33,192 nt of DNA from an uncultured bacterium (lineage in GTDB: Bacteria > Acidobacteriota > Thermoanaerobaculia > Multivoradales > J023): positions 1 through 33,192 of the forward strand of contig CALFAM010000229.1 in NCBI GenBank assembly GCA_937948815.1, read 5' to 3'. Each line of letters begins with the position of its first letter. Within the stretch, counting starts at the first letter, position 1. Below are positions 6,817-14,669 of the stretch, in pieces. A program made the position numbers and the translations under genes. The notes under the pieces were generated by a model. That model was given only the letters and a program-made list of their open reading frames with translations. It did not search any database and was not told the DNA's origin.

Positions 6817-7446
6817 ATGGCAAGGCATGCAGCGATCGATGTGGTTTGGGTGGTCGAAGTCGATGCGAATCCGGCAGTGATTCGGCACTGTCGGACCTGC
6901 AACGGTTCGAGCCCATTTGTTTCTAGTGACAAGTTTCGCGTCAATGCGCGCGGGCGACGGCTCGATGTCTGGCTGATCTATCGATGTGCGCATTGTGCAT
7001 CGACGTGGAATCGCGCGCTGTGGGTCCGGGCGCGGTCCGAGAGTCTCGGCGCGGCCCGTTACCAGGCGCTTCTGAGCAACGATCCAACAATCGCCCGGGA
7101 GGTGGCCCGCGACGTCGAGCACCTCACGCGCTCCGGGCATCAGGTGGCGATGGGGGATGCGGTCCGCGTTCGCGGCGATGCAGTCGATCCGCGGGCCGAT
7201 GTGGCCTGGCGGATTCGATTCGTTTTGGCCGCGCCCTGCCAGATTCGGCTCGACAAAGCCGTGGCCCAGGGGCTCGGTGTGTCGCGCAGTACCGTGCGTG
7301 AATGGATCGGCAGTCGTCGCCTGGGGACGCCGGCACCGGTCGAGTGTGCGGCCGGCGTCGGTCGCGTTGCCGCTGCACCGGCCCTCGGAGCCTGGAAGCG
7401 ACCAGTCCGCAACGGCCGAACGGTCATGCTGGAAGCGCCGCCCTGA
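6817..7446 (+). CDS. DUF1062-like zinc-ribbon protein
   Basis: 209 residues from ATG 6817, chosen because GAAGGGG sits seven bases upstream; a TTG two codons earlier is less likely. A zinc ribbon is formed by C25-x2-C28 and C57-x2-C60, with the DUF1062-type connecting pattern SSDKFRVNARGRRLDVWLIYR interrupted by no gaps between the two Cys pairs. The C-terminal part (about 144-169, beginning IRLDKAVAQGLGVSRSTV) reads like an S4-type or helix-turn-helix nucleic-acid-binding segment. The family has no established function; a regulatory or RNA-binding role is inference. It is convergent with the alcohol dehydrogenase gene, with 24 bases between the stops. Confidence 0.7.
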   Translation: MARHAAIDVVWVVEVDANPAVIRHCRTCNGSSPFVSSDKFRVNARGRRLDVWLIYRCAHCASTWNRALWVRARSESLGAARYQALLSNDPTIAREVARDVEHLTRSGHQVAMGDAVRVRGDAVDPRADVAWRIRFVLAAPCQIRLDKAVAQGLGVSRSTVREWIGSRRLGTPAPVECAAGVGRVAAAPALGAWKRPVRNGRTVMLEAPP

Positions 7447-7470
7447 TCCCTGTGGCATCAAGGAGCACGG

Positions 7471-8478
7471 TCATCGCGCGTCGTCTGCCATGTGCAGAAG
7501 CACCTTGAGGGTGCCCCGTTGGCTTGCGTGCTCGAAAGCTGCGAGCCCCTCGGCAAGCGGGTAGCGTGCCGCGATCAGCGGTGTGACGTCGACCCTGCGC
7601 TCCGTCAGCAGTCGAATCGCGGGTGCGAACGGGCCGCACCGTGAGCCGATGAGCTTGATCTCGTCGACCACCAGAGACGATGCGTCGACCGTCAGCTCCC
7701 CGGCATAGGTCGACTTCATGACCAGGGTTCCTCGTGGGCGGAGGGCCTGGCGGGCGAGGGCAAAGCCACTGGCGTTGCCAGTCACCTCGACGGCAACATC
7801 GAATTCGGTGGCCTCGATGTCCGCGTCGGCGTTCCGCCCGACGATCACCGTATCGATGCCACGGGCGCGCAGGAGGTCGAGCTTCTCGACGTGACGCCCT
7901 GCGGCGGTCACGGCGCAGCCGGTCAGTGCCAAGGTCTGCGCCACCAGGAGACCGAGCTTGCCGTCGCCGATCACGAGCACCCGATCTTCTGGGCGGATCT
8001 GGATCTGTTGCTGGATCTCGAGAGCGGCCGCCAGCGGCTCGGTGAAGGTGGCGTGATCCGTCGACAGCGCGTCGGGCACGGGCAGGAGGTTGGCGGCCGG
8101 GAGGGTCAGGTATTCCGCGAAGCAGCCATTGCGGCCGACAATGCCGAGCACGGTTCGCTGGCTGCAATGCGTTGGGCGTGCCGCACGGCACGGAGAGCAA
8201 CCGCCGCAGCTGGCGTTGATCTCACCCACGACCCTTCGGCCGACGAGCGTCCGTGGGCCGGACTCGACGACCCCGACGAATTCGTGGCCGAGCACGCCGC
8301 GAAATGGGTAGTAGCCGCGGACCAGCTCGAGATCCGTGTTGCAAATGCCAGCGCGCAGGACCCGGACCAGGGCTTCGCCGTCCGGCGGCGTGGGGCGGGG
8401 CAGGTCGTCCCGTTGTTGCAGCGTGCCGTCTTCGAGCCAGATTCCGACCATGGCAGTGTCCATCGGCTGCGTGTTCAT
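7471..8478 (-). CDS. Zinc-dependent alcohol dehydrogenase-type oxidoreductase (MDR family)
   Basis: 335 residues if the ATG at 8478 is used. The family-like N-terminus (MVGIWLEDG) would begin at a third ATG at 8451, and no ribosome-binding site decides. Catalytic zinc ligands are C46 in GICNTDLE and H65-E66 in GHEF, with E147 as a possible further ligand. Structural zinc ligands are C91, C94, C97 and C105 in CGGCSPCRAARPTHC. The Rossmann glycine motif VIGDGKLG is at 169-176. It should oxidise an alcohol or polyol, or reduce the carbonyl, using NAD(P), but the substrate cannot be predicted. It is divergent from tlyA with an 84-base gap. The open frame continues far upstream, but that part is a shadow of tlyA and nadK. 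Confidence 0.85.
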   Translation of the reverse strand: MNTQPMDTAMVGIWLEDGTLQQRDDLPRPTPPDGEALVRVLRAGICNTDLELVRGYYPFRGVLGHEFVGVVESGPRTLVGRRVVGEINASCGGCSPCRAARPTHCSQRTVLGIVGRNGCFAEYLTLPAANLLPVPDALSTDHATFTEPLAAALEIQQQIQIRPEDRVLVIGDGKLGLLVAQTLALTGCAVTAAGRHVEKLDLLRARGIDTVIVGRNADADIEATEFDVAVEVTGNASGFALARQALRPRGTLVMKSTYAGELTVDASSLVVDEIKLIGSRCGPFAPAIRLLTERRVDVTPLIAARYPLAEGLAAFEHASQRGTLKVLLHMADDAR

Positions 8479-8562
8479 CAGCCGATCATAGCGGGGTGAT
8501 CGGCAGGCACTCTGGCGAACGATGACGTTGAACACACGAGCCGTGCGGGATAACGTGGTGGA

Positions 8563-9351
8563 ATGCGTCTCGACCAACTGCTGGTTCACCGAGGCCTCTT
8601 CGCCAGCCGTGAGCAGGCGAAGCGCGCGGTTATGGCGGGCAGGATCGTCGTCGATGATCAGCGCGTGGACAAGGCCGGCACGGCCGTGGCCGAATCGTCG
8701 GTGCTGCGCGTGAAGGGGGAGGACGAGCCCTTCGCCTCCCGGGCCGGCCGCAAGCTCGCCCATGCCCTCGAGACCTTCGCGATCGATGTGCGCGACCGAG
8801 TCTGCCTCGACGTCGGCGCCTCCACGGGCGGCTTCACCGACTGTCTGCTGCAGGGCGGCGCCCGTCGCGTCTATGCTGTCGACGTTGGCTATGGTCAGCT
8901 CGATCTGCGCCTGCGCAAGGATTCGCGCGTCGTGGTGATGGAGCGGACCAACGCCCGCCATCTTGCTGCGGATGCCCTGGGTGAGCCGGTCAGCCTGGTG
9001 ACGGTCGATGTCTCGTTCATCTCGCTGCTCAAGGTGGTTCCCGCCTTGTTGACTCACCTGGTTCCGGGGGGAATGTTGGTGACCCTGATCAAGCCGCAGT
9101 TCGAGGTCGGTCGTTCGCAGATCGGCAAGGGTGGCGTCGTGCGGGACGATTCGGTCCGACGGTCGGTGATCGACGATCGGGCTGCCGAGATCGCGGCACT
9201 CGGGCTGGCCCTCGCGGGCGTGTCCGATTCCCCGATTGCCGGCGCCCGTTCCGGCAACCGGGAAGCGCTGGCAGTGTTTCGGCGTCCGGCCGAGCTCGAT
9301 GGCGTCCAGGTTTCCTGTGCGGAGGTAGGCCATGGCGAAGAAGAAGCCTAA
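8563..9351 (+). CDS. tlyA: TlyA-type rRNA 2'-O-methyltransferase (hemolysin A family)
   Basis: 262 residues. An N-terminal S4 RNA-binding domain (about 1-60, MRLDQLLVHRGLFASREQAK onward) is followed by the linker FASRAGRKL (58-66). An FtsJ-like SAM methyltransferase domain comes next: CLDVGASTGGFTDCLL at 81-96, the D149 region VTVDVSFISL and LIKPQFE at 175-181. TlyA enzymes methylate cytidine 2'-OH groups in 16S/23S rRNA and affect capreomycin sensitivity; the hemolysin name is historical. The length is normal. It overlaps nadK by 20 bases, so the two are probably co-transcribed. Confidence 0.93.
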   Translation: MRLDQLLVHRGLFASREQAKRAVMAGRIVVDDQRVDKAGTAVAESSVLRVKGEDEPFASRAGRKLAHALETFAIDVRDRVCLDVGASTGGFTDCLLQGGARRVYAVDVGYGQLDLRLRKDSRVVVMERTNARHLAADALGEPVSLVTVDVSFISLLKVVPALLTHLVPGGMLVTLIKPQFEVGRSQIGKGGVVRDDSVRRSVIDDRAAEIAALGLALAGVSDSPIAGARSGNREALAVFRRPAELDGVQVSCAEVGHGEEEA

Positions 9352-10201
9352 AGAGCTCAAGCGAATCGGCGTGGTGGCGCGCAGCACCAACCGTGAGGCG
9401 GTGCACACCGCCGCCGAGCTCGCCGATTGGTTGGCCCGTCGCGATCTCGAGGTCGCGCTCGACGAGACGACCCTTCGTGCGCGCCGCGGACGCGGAGCCC
9501 AGGAGTTCCGTCCGGACGGCGACTACGACCTGGTCGTCGTCCTCGGCGGCGACGGTACGCTGCTGTCGGTCGCCCGTTCCTTGACCCATGGCATTCCCAT
9601 CTTGGGGATCAACCTGGGCACGCTGGGGTTCCTGACCGAAGTTCCGCGTTCGGCCCTTTACCCGAGCCTGGTCCGGGTGCTCGGACACGCGTACAGCCTC
9701 GAGGAGCGTGCGCTCTTCGACGTCACGGTGCGCCGCGCGGGCACGGTCCGTACACAGTTGAGGGCCTTCAACGACGCGGTGATCTCGAAGGGTGCCCTCG
9801 CACACATCATCACCTTGGCCTTGCGGGTCGATGGCCGCTTGGTGACTCGCTTTCGAAGTGACGGGCTGATCATCTCGACCCCGGGTGGCTCGACCGCCTA
9901 CAACCTCTCGGCCGGGGGGCCCATCGTGCACCCGCAGCTTCCCGCTGCGATTCTGACGCCCATCTGCGCCCACACCTTGACCCTGCGTCCCGTGGTCGTG
10001 CCGGACCAAGGCCCGATCGTCGTGCAGCTCGAGACCGAAGGGGAAGAGGTGTTCCTGTCGGTCGATGGGCAAGATGGCGGCAGCTTGCTCGGCGGTGACA
10101 CGATCGCCATCGCACGCTCACCTCATGCCGTTCAGCTCGTCCGGGTAACCGGGCTCGGCTTCTACGACAGCTTGCGGGAGAAGCTGAAGTGGGGGGGCTG
10201 A
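9332..10201 (+). CDS. nadK: NAD kinase
   Basis: 289 residues, ATG preceded by GGAGGT at normal spacing inside the end of tlyA. Diagnostic motifs are the GGDGT loop near residues 72-76 with LLSVARS after it, NLGTLGFLTEV near 93-103 and TPGGSTAYNLSAGGP near 184-198. It phosphorylates NAD to NADP in the cytoplasm. The tlyA-nadK order is common in bacteria, often followed by recN; here the next gene is tamB instead. Confidence 0.95.
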   Translation: MAKKKPKELKRIGVVARSTNREAVHTAAELADWLARRDLEVALDETTLRARRGRGAQEFRPDGDYDLVVVLGGDGTLLSVARSLTHGIPILGINLGTLGFLTEVPRSALYPSLVRVLGHAYSLEERALFDVTVRRAGTVRTQLRAFNDAVISKGALAHIITLALRVDGRLVTRFRSDGLIISTPGGSTAYNLSAGGPIVHPQLPAAILTPICAHTLTLRPVVVPDQGPIVVQLETEGEEVFLSVDGQDGGSLLGGDTIAIARSPHAVQLVRVTGLGFYDSLREKLKWGG

Positions 10202-10268
10202 CGTGCCGAAATGAAAGGGTGGTGCTGAGCGAGGCCGCCCGGGCGCGAGAAACGCGCGCGCCTCGCGG

Positions 10269-13200
10269 ATGACGAAGCCACGCCCCGGGCGTTTCCGGCG
10301 CCTCGTGCTCCGGCCGCTGCTGTGGGGGATGGTCCTGCTCGCACTGGTTGCATTGCTGGCCCAGCGGTTGGTCGACACTGAGCGTGTCCGCGGTTTCCTG
10401 CGTGCCGAGCTTGCAGCACGCTTGTCCGAGCGGCTGGGCCGGGAGGTGGGCGTCGGCGACCTCCACATCCGGCTGATCCCCTTGGAGGTCGAAGCGCACG
10501 ACTTCACCATTGCCGGTACCGAGAATGCCCCCCATCCACGGCCCGCGTTAGCGCCTGCACGCGAAGCTGGGCCCACCCCCTTTTTGCGGGTGCCGCGGCT
10601 CGTACTCGAGGCCGATCTCTTCGCGCTTCGCCGGGGCGTGATCCATCTGGAGCGAATGCGCGTCGAGTCGCCCGAGATGGCGATTCTCTTCGCGCCCGAC
10701 GGTAGTCACAACCTGCTGAGTCCAGTGCAGCAGGCGACTGCCTCCGAGTCCGATGCGCGACGTTTGGACCTCTTCGTCGCGCGGCTCGACGTGACCGATG
10801 GAACCTTCCTGCTCGACCAACAGAAGGTTAGCTTGTCGTTCGCGGCGCGCGAGATCGCTGCCAGCCTCGAAGGGCGTGGTGCGATGCACGTCCATGGCGA
10901 GGCACGCGGCAAGGAGCTGATCGTGCGTTTGCCAGGTGCGACCAGCCAGGCGCTGGTCTTCGACGGCGCATTGACGTTGCGCCGTTCCGGCCTGACCATC
11001 GATCGCGCGCGGGCGCTCGGGCCGCAGACCGAGGTCGACGTTACGGGGACGTGTGATTGGCGCCGCGTTTCCGTCGTACGAAGTGGGCAGCCCAACGGTG
11101 CGGACTTCCCATCGGTCGCGGCGACGAGCCGCCGAAACAAGCGGTGCGTCATCCGAGGGCGCGGACGCTCGACGGGCGACCAGCTCGCAGCCCTCGGCTA
11201 TTTTCACGACCTTTCGGGCGATATCCAATTCGACGGCATCTTCGAGTGGCGGCCGGGCAGCATGGGTTGGCGGAGCGAGGTGACAGCTTCTGCCCTCACG
11301 CTATGGGATCGTGCGCTCCGCGATGTGCGCGGCGTCCTGGCGGCCGATCGTCAAGGGGTCCGATTCGACGTCGCGCATGCGGGCTATGCCGGCGGCACGA
11401 TCGATGGGGCGGTCGTCTTCGATCGGCGTGTCACCGGCGAGCCGGTATCGGTCGATCTGCGCTTCGAGGGCTTGTCGCTCGACGCGGTGCTCGATGATCA
11501 GCGGATTCCCGTTCCGGGGCTGGCCAGCCGTTTGGACGGGCGGATTCGCTACCAGTTCCCGCGGCGCACGCCAGCACGGGGCAATGGCAGCGGCGAGCTG
11601 GCTTTCGTCGCTGACCCTCCCGACGACGGGCCGCCCTCCGGCCTGCCGCTTCCGGGTTTGGTGCTCGAGGGGCGAGCGCCGGTGCGCATCGAAAACGGCG
11701 TCGTGAGCAGTGCCGCGATCTCAGTGGCAGGTGCGGGGCAAGACATCTTGGCCAGCGGGCACTACGCCATCGAGTCGCGTACTGGCCGCTTCGCCTATGA
11801 GATCACCACGGAAGATCTGGGCCGGCTGGTCGATGTGCTCCCGTTCATCGATCCGGAAGGCCCAGTGGCAGTGGCCGGCATCTGGCCCACGGCGGGGCGT
11901 GGTGTGCTGCGGGGCGTGCTCCGGCTCGACCGCCGCGCGGCCGATGGCGAGGATTCGGGCCAGGGCACGGGCACGGTGGCAAGTGACGTCGAAGTCGATC
12001 TTGCCAGCGTCGAAGCGCCGGCCTTGCACCGGGCGCTGCCGGTGCGGGGCTCCCTACGCGCGGAGCCGAACGGGATCGAAGATCTGCGGATCGAGATGGG
12101 CGACGCCAACGCAGCCATGCTGATTCGCGGCACGATACCGTACCGTGACGCCTCAGAATCGCCCGCGATGCTGGCCGATTCTGAGGGCCGGCTCGGCCAA
12201 GATGCAGGCGCTGCGGTGTTGGCGTTGACGATCGATGCGGTGGACTGGCCCCTCGATGCGGCGCGGGTCTGGGTGCCCTTCGCGCTGCCGCTCGATGGCC
12301 CGGTGACCGGCCGGATCACGTTTACGGTGGTCGACGGCGTGAGCGTGGGAAGCCTTGATGCCGAAGCGCGCCCCGCATTGCTCGCGCTCAGCGCACGACC
12401 AGGTACCGACGAGCCTCGCTTCTTGGATGTCGATACGGTCCGCGCGCGCCTTGCCTGGGACGCCGATGCGATTCGCATCGAGCACCTGGATGTCGCGGCG
12501 CCAGCCGGGATCCTGGCGGGAAGCGGTCGTGTACAACAAGGAGAAGAGGGCGCGGTCGATCTCACGCTCAGAGGGACCGCCGTGCGGCTGGGCGCGGCGC
12601 CGATCGACCAGCTCGTCGGCCTGCCGCTGGACGGCCTGGCCGCCACCACATTGCGACTCGGCGGTACCTGGCGCGCGCCGACGTTCGATCTCGAGGTCAC
12701 GGCACCCAATCTCCGCTTGGGAAGAGCGGGAGGCCAGATTCTTCGTGAGCCGAGCCGGTTGCACGTCGAAGGTGACGCAGACGCCGTGAGCGTATCGTTC
12801 GACCTCGCCAATCGTCTGCGCCTGGCAGGAGGAGGTAGGTTCTCGGAAGCCCTGCGCTTTGATCTCGAAGGAACGAACCTCGGGGTTCTGGGCAATCTGG
12901 CTGGTCTCGATCTGGCTAGCCTGGATCTAGGCGGTCTCGATGAGGTGCGTGCCGGTCGACCGGAAGCGTCGCCCCAGGGTGTGGACGTCGAGATTGCCGG
13001 GCAGGTTGCGGTCGTTGTGTCGGAGCGCGCCGATCTGGGGCCGACCTCGACGACCGCTGGCTCGTGGGCCGCATGGCTGGCCGGAGCAACCACCGAGATT
13101 TCGCTCGGTACGGTTCGCATTTCGGCTGCGGGAACCCTCTTGGAGAACCGCGGCCCGATGCGCCTGCGCCTCGCTGGGAATGGAATCGAAGTGCAGACCG

Positions 13201-14669
13201 CCACCCTGGCGGATGCGGCTTCCAACACGCTCCTGCAATTGGCGGGAAGCCTGGATTGGAACGCCGATTCGGACGCCGCTCAGACGTCTTCGGGTAGCCT
13301 CGATCTCGATTTGCAGGGGACACTCGACGTTCACGCGCTGCCGCCCCTGTGGGCAGGTTTCGATGCCACGGGGGAGCTGGCTTTTCGCGGTCACGTGCGG
13401 GGACGGCTCGATGCGCCAGAAATTGTCCTCGATGGCACGTTGGTCGATGCACGAACCATGCTGCCAGGCGAGCTGCTCGCCCTCGAGGGTATGCGCGGGA
13501 GCCTGCGGTGGACTGCGAGCGACTGGCGCGCGGGGCGTCTGTCGATCGAGAACCTGATCACCGACTTCTCGGCGGGCACGGTGCGGACCAGCGGCTGGGT
13601 CGATCTGCGCGCTGCCGCGGATGCCAGTGCGGAACCAGCCTCGACACGCTTGCTCGAGCTGGGACCGGTCGATGTACCCGGCCTCGATCTGCAGCTGGTC
13701 GCCCGGGATCTGGTGCTGCGCTACCCCGTGGGTTGGCGCTTGGCAGGCGGTGCTGATCTCACCGTGGGGCGCGACGCAACCATGGAAGGTGTGCGGGTCC
13801 GAGGGCGGGCGCGGCTCGGCGAAGCCCGATTCGAGCAGGACCTGCCGGTGGGTTTCGCCGAGGTCCTCGCTGGCGCCATGGCCCGGCGGCGGGTGCAGGT
13901 GGTGCAGGCCGGTAGCCTGCTGGACACCATTGGCCTGGAGATCGCGATCGAAATGCCGACTGGGCTCGAGGTTCACAACAACCTGGCGGACCTGTCGGGA
14001 CGGGCCGATCTCGTGCTGCGGGGCACCCTGGCGCGCCCTCACGTACTCGGCACCGTCGATTTCGAGCCGGGCGGACGGCTCGCGTATGGCAGCACCGAGT
14101 ACGAGGTCGATCGCGGGCGCCTGACCTTCGCCGACCCGCTGCGGATCGATCCCGAGGTCGACTTCGCAGCCTCGACCCGCGTGCGTGAATACGACGTCGG
14201 CCTGGCGCTCTCCGGGACGCTCGACAGGCTCGACGTCGGATTCTCGTCGGATCCGCCCTTGCCGGATCTGGAAGTCTTCCGGCTGCTGGCCACGGGCGAA
14301 ACGGAAGGGTTGCGCCAGCGTGCTGCCATCGAGCTGCCCGGCGCCGAAGAGCGCAGCACGAGTGCAGCAGGACTGCTGTACGGCCAAGCTGCCTCGGTGG
14401 TCGGCGATCGTGTCGGCTCGCTGTTCGGTCTCGATACCTTTCGCGTCGCCCCGCTCACCAGCTCGGGCGACGCCCTGTCGCGCACCCGCATCACCGTGGG
14501 CAAGCGCCTGTCCCGCGATCTCTTCGTGACCTATTCGACCGATCCGTCGTCGACGGAAGACCAGCGGTTGCAGGTCGAGTGGCAGGTCGCCCACAACCTT
14601 CTCCTCGTGCTGACCCAGAACGGTGACGATAGCTATGCCGCCGATGCGCGCTGGCAAAAGAGCTTCTAG
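10269..14669 (+). CDS. tamB: TamB-like inner-membrane-anchored translocation/assembly protein (DUF490)
   Basis: 1466 residues. A short basic N-terminus (MTKPRPGRFRR) precedes one membrane anchor at about 12-35. An AsmA-like segment follows (LSERLGREVGVGDLHIRLIP), then over 1200 residues of repetitive beta-strand sequence. The C-terminal TamB domain includes GTVDFEPGGRLAYGSTEYEV, FADPLRIDPEVDF and DPPLPDLEVFRLLATGE, which are typical of the family. TamB proteins form a hydrophobic beta-taco groove across the periplasm that helps lipid transport and outer-membrane protein assembly with an Omp85 partner. The partner gene follows directly and overlaps by 47 bases. The length is within the normal range. 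No good ribosome-binding site is visible. Confidence 0.9.
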   Translation: MTKPRPGRFRRLVLRPLLWGMVLLALVALLAQRLVDTERVRGFLRAELAARLSERLGREVGVGDLHIRLIPLEVEAHDFTIAGTENAPHPRPALAPAREAGPTPFLRVPRLVLEADLFALRRGVIHLERMRVESPEMAILFAPDGSHNLLSPVQQATASESDARRLDLFVARLDVTDGTFLLDQQKVSLSFAAREIAASLEGRGAMHVHGEARGKELIVRLPGATSQALVFDGALTLRRSGLTIDRARALGPQTEVDVTGTCDWRRVSVVRSGQPNGADFPSVAATSRRNKRCVIRGRGRSTGDQLAALGYFHDLSGDIQFDGIFEWRPGSMGWRSEVTASALTLWDRALRDVRGVLAADRQGVRFDVAHAGYAGGTIDGAVVFDRRVTGEPVSVDLRFEGLSLDAVLDDQRIPVPGLASRLDGRIRYQFPRRTPARGNGSGELAFVADPPDDGPPSGLPLPGLVLEGRAPVRIENGVVSSAAISVAGAGQDILASGHYAIESRTGRFAYEITTEDLGRLVDVLPFIDPEGPVAVAGIWPTAGRGVLRGVLRLDRRAADGEDSGQGTGTVASDVEVDLASVEAPALHRALPVRGSLRAEPNGIEDLRIEMGDANAAMLIRGTIPYRDASESPAMLADSEGRLGQDAGAAVLALTIDAVDWPLDAARVWVPFALPLDGPVTGRITFTVVDGVSVGSLDAEARPALLALSARPGTDEPRFLDVDTVRARLAWDADAIRIEHLDVAAPAGILAGSGRVQQGEEGAVDLTLRGTAVRLGAAPIDQLVGLPLDGLAATTLRLGGTWRAPTFDLEVTAPNLRLGRAGGQILREPSRLHVEGDADAVSVSFDLANRLRLAGGGRFSEALRFDLEGTNLGVLGNLAGLDLASLDLGGLDEVRAGRPEASPQGVDVEIAGQVAVVVSERADLGPTSTTAGSWAAWLAGATTEISLGTVRISAAGTLLENRGPMRLRLAGNGIEVQTATLADAASNTLLQLAGSLDWNADSDAAQTSSGSLDLDLQGTLDVHALPPLWAGFDATGELAFRGHVRGRLDAPEIVLDGTLVDARTMLPGELLALEGMRGSLRWTASDWRAGRLSIENLITDFSAGTVRTSGWVDLRAAADASAEPASTRLLELGPVDVPGLDLQLVARDLVLRYPVGWRLAGGADLTVGRDATMEGVRVRGRARLGEARFEQDLPVGFAEVLAGAMARRRVQVVQAGSLLDTIGLEIAIEMPTGLEVHNNLADLSGRADLVLRGTLARPHVLGTVDFEPGGRLAYGSTEYEVDRGRLTFADPLRIDPEVDFAASTRVREYDVGLALSGTLDRLDVGFSSDPPLPDLEVFRLLATGETEGLRQRAAIELPGAEERSTSAAGLLYGQAASVVGDRVGSLFGLDTFRVAPLTSSGDALSRTRITVGKRLSRDLFVTYSTDPSSTEDQRLQVEWQVAHNLLLVLTQNGDDSYAADARWQKSF

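Noticed and set aside
7471..9408. 645-codon reading of the alcohol dehydrogenase gene
   Set aside because: The extra N-terminal 310 codons are antisense to tlyA and the start of nadK; the MDR family N-terminus begins at 8478 or 8451.
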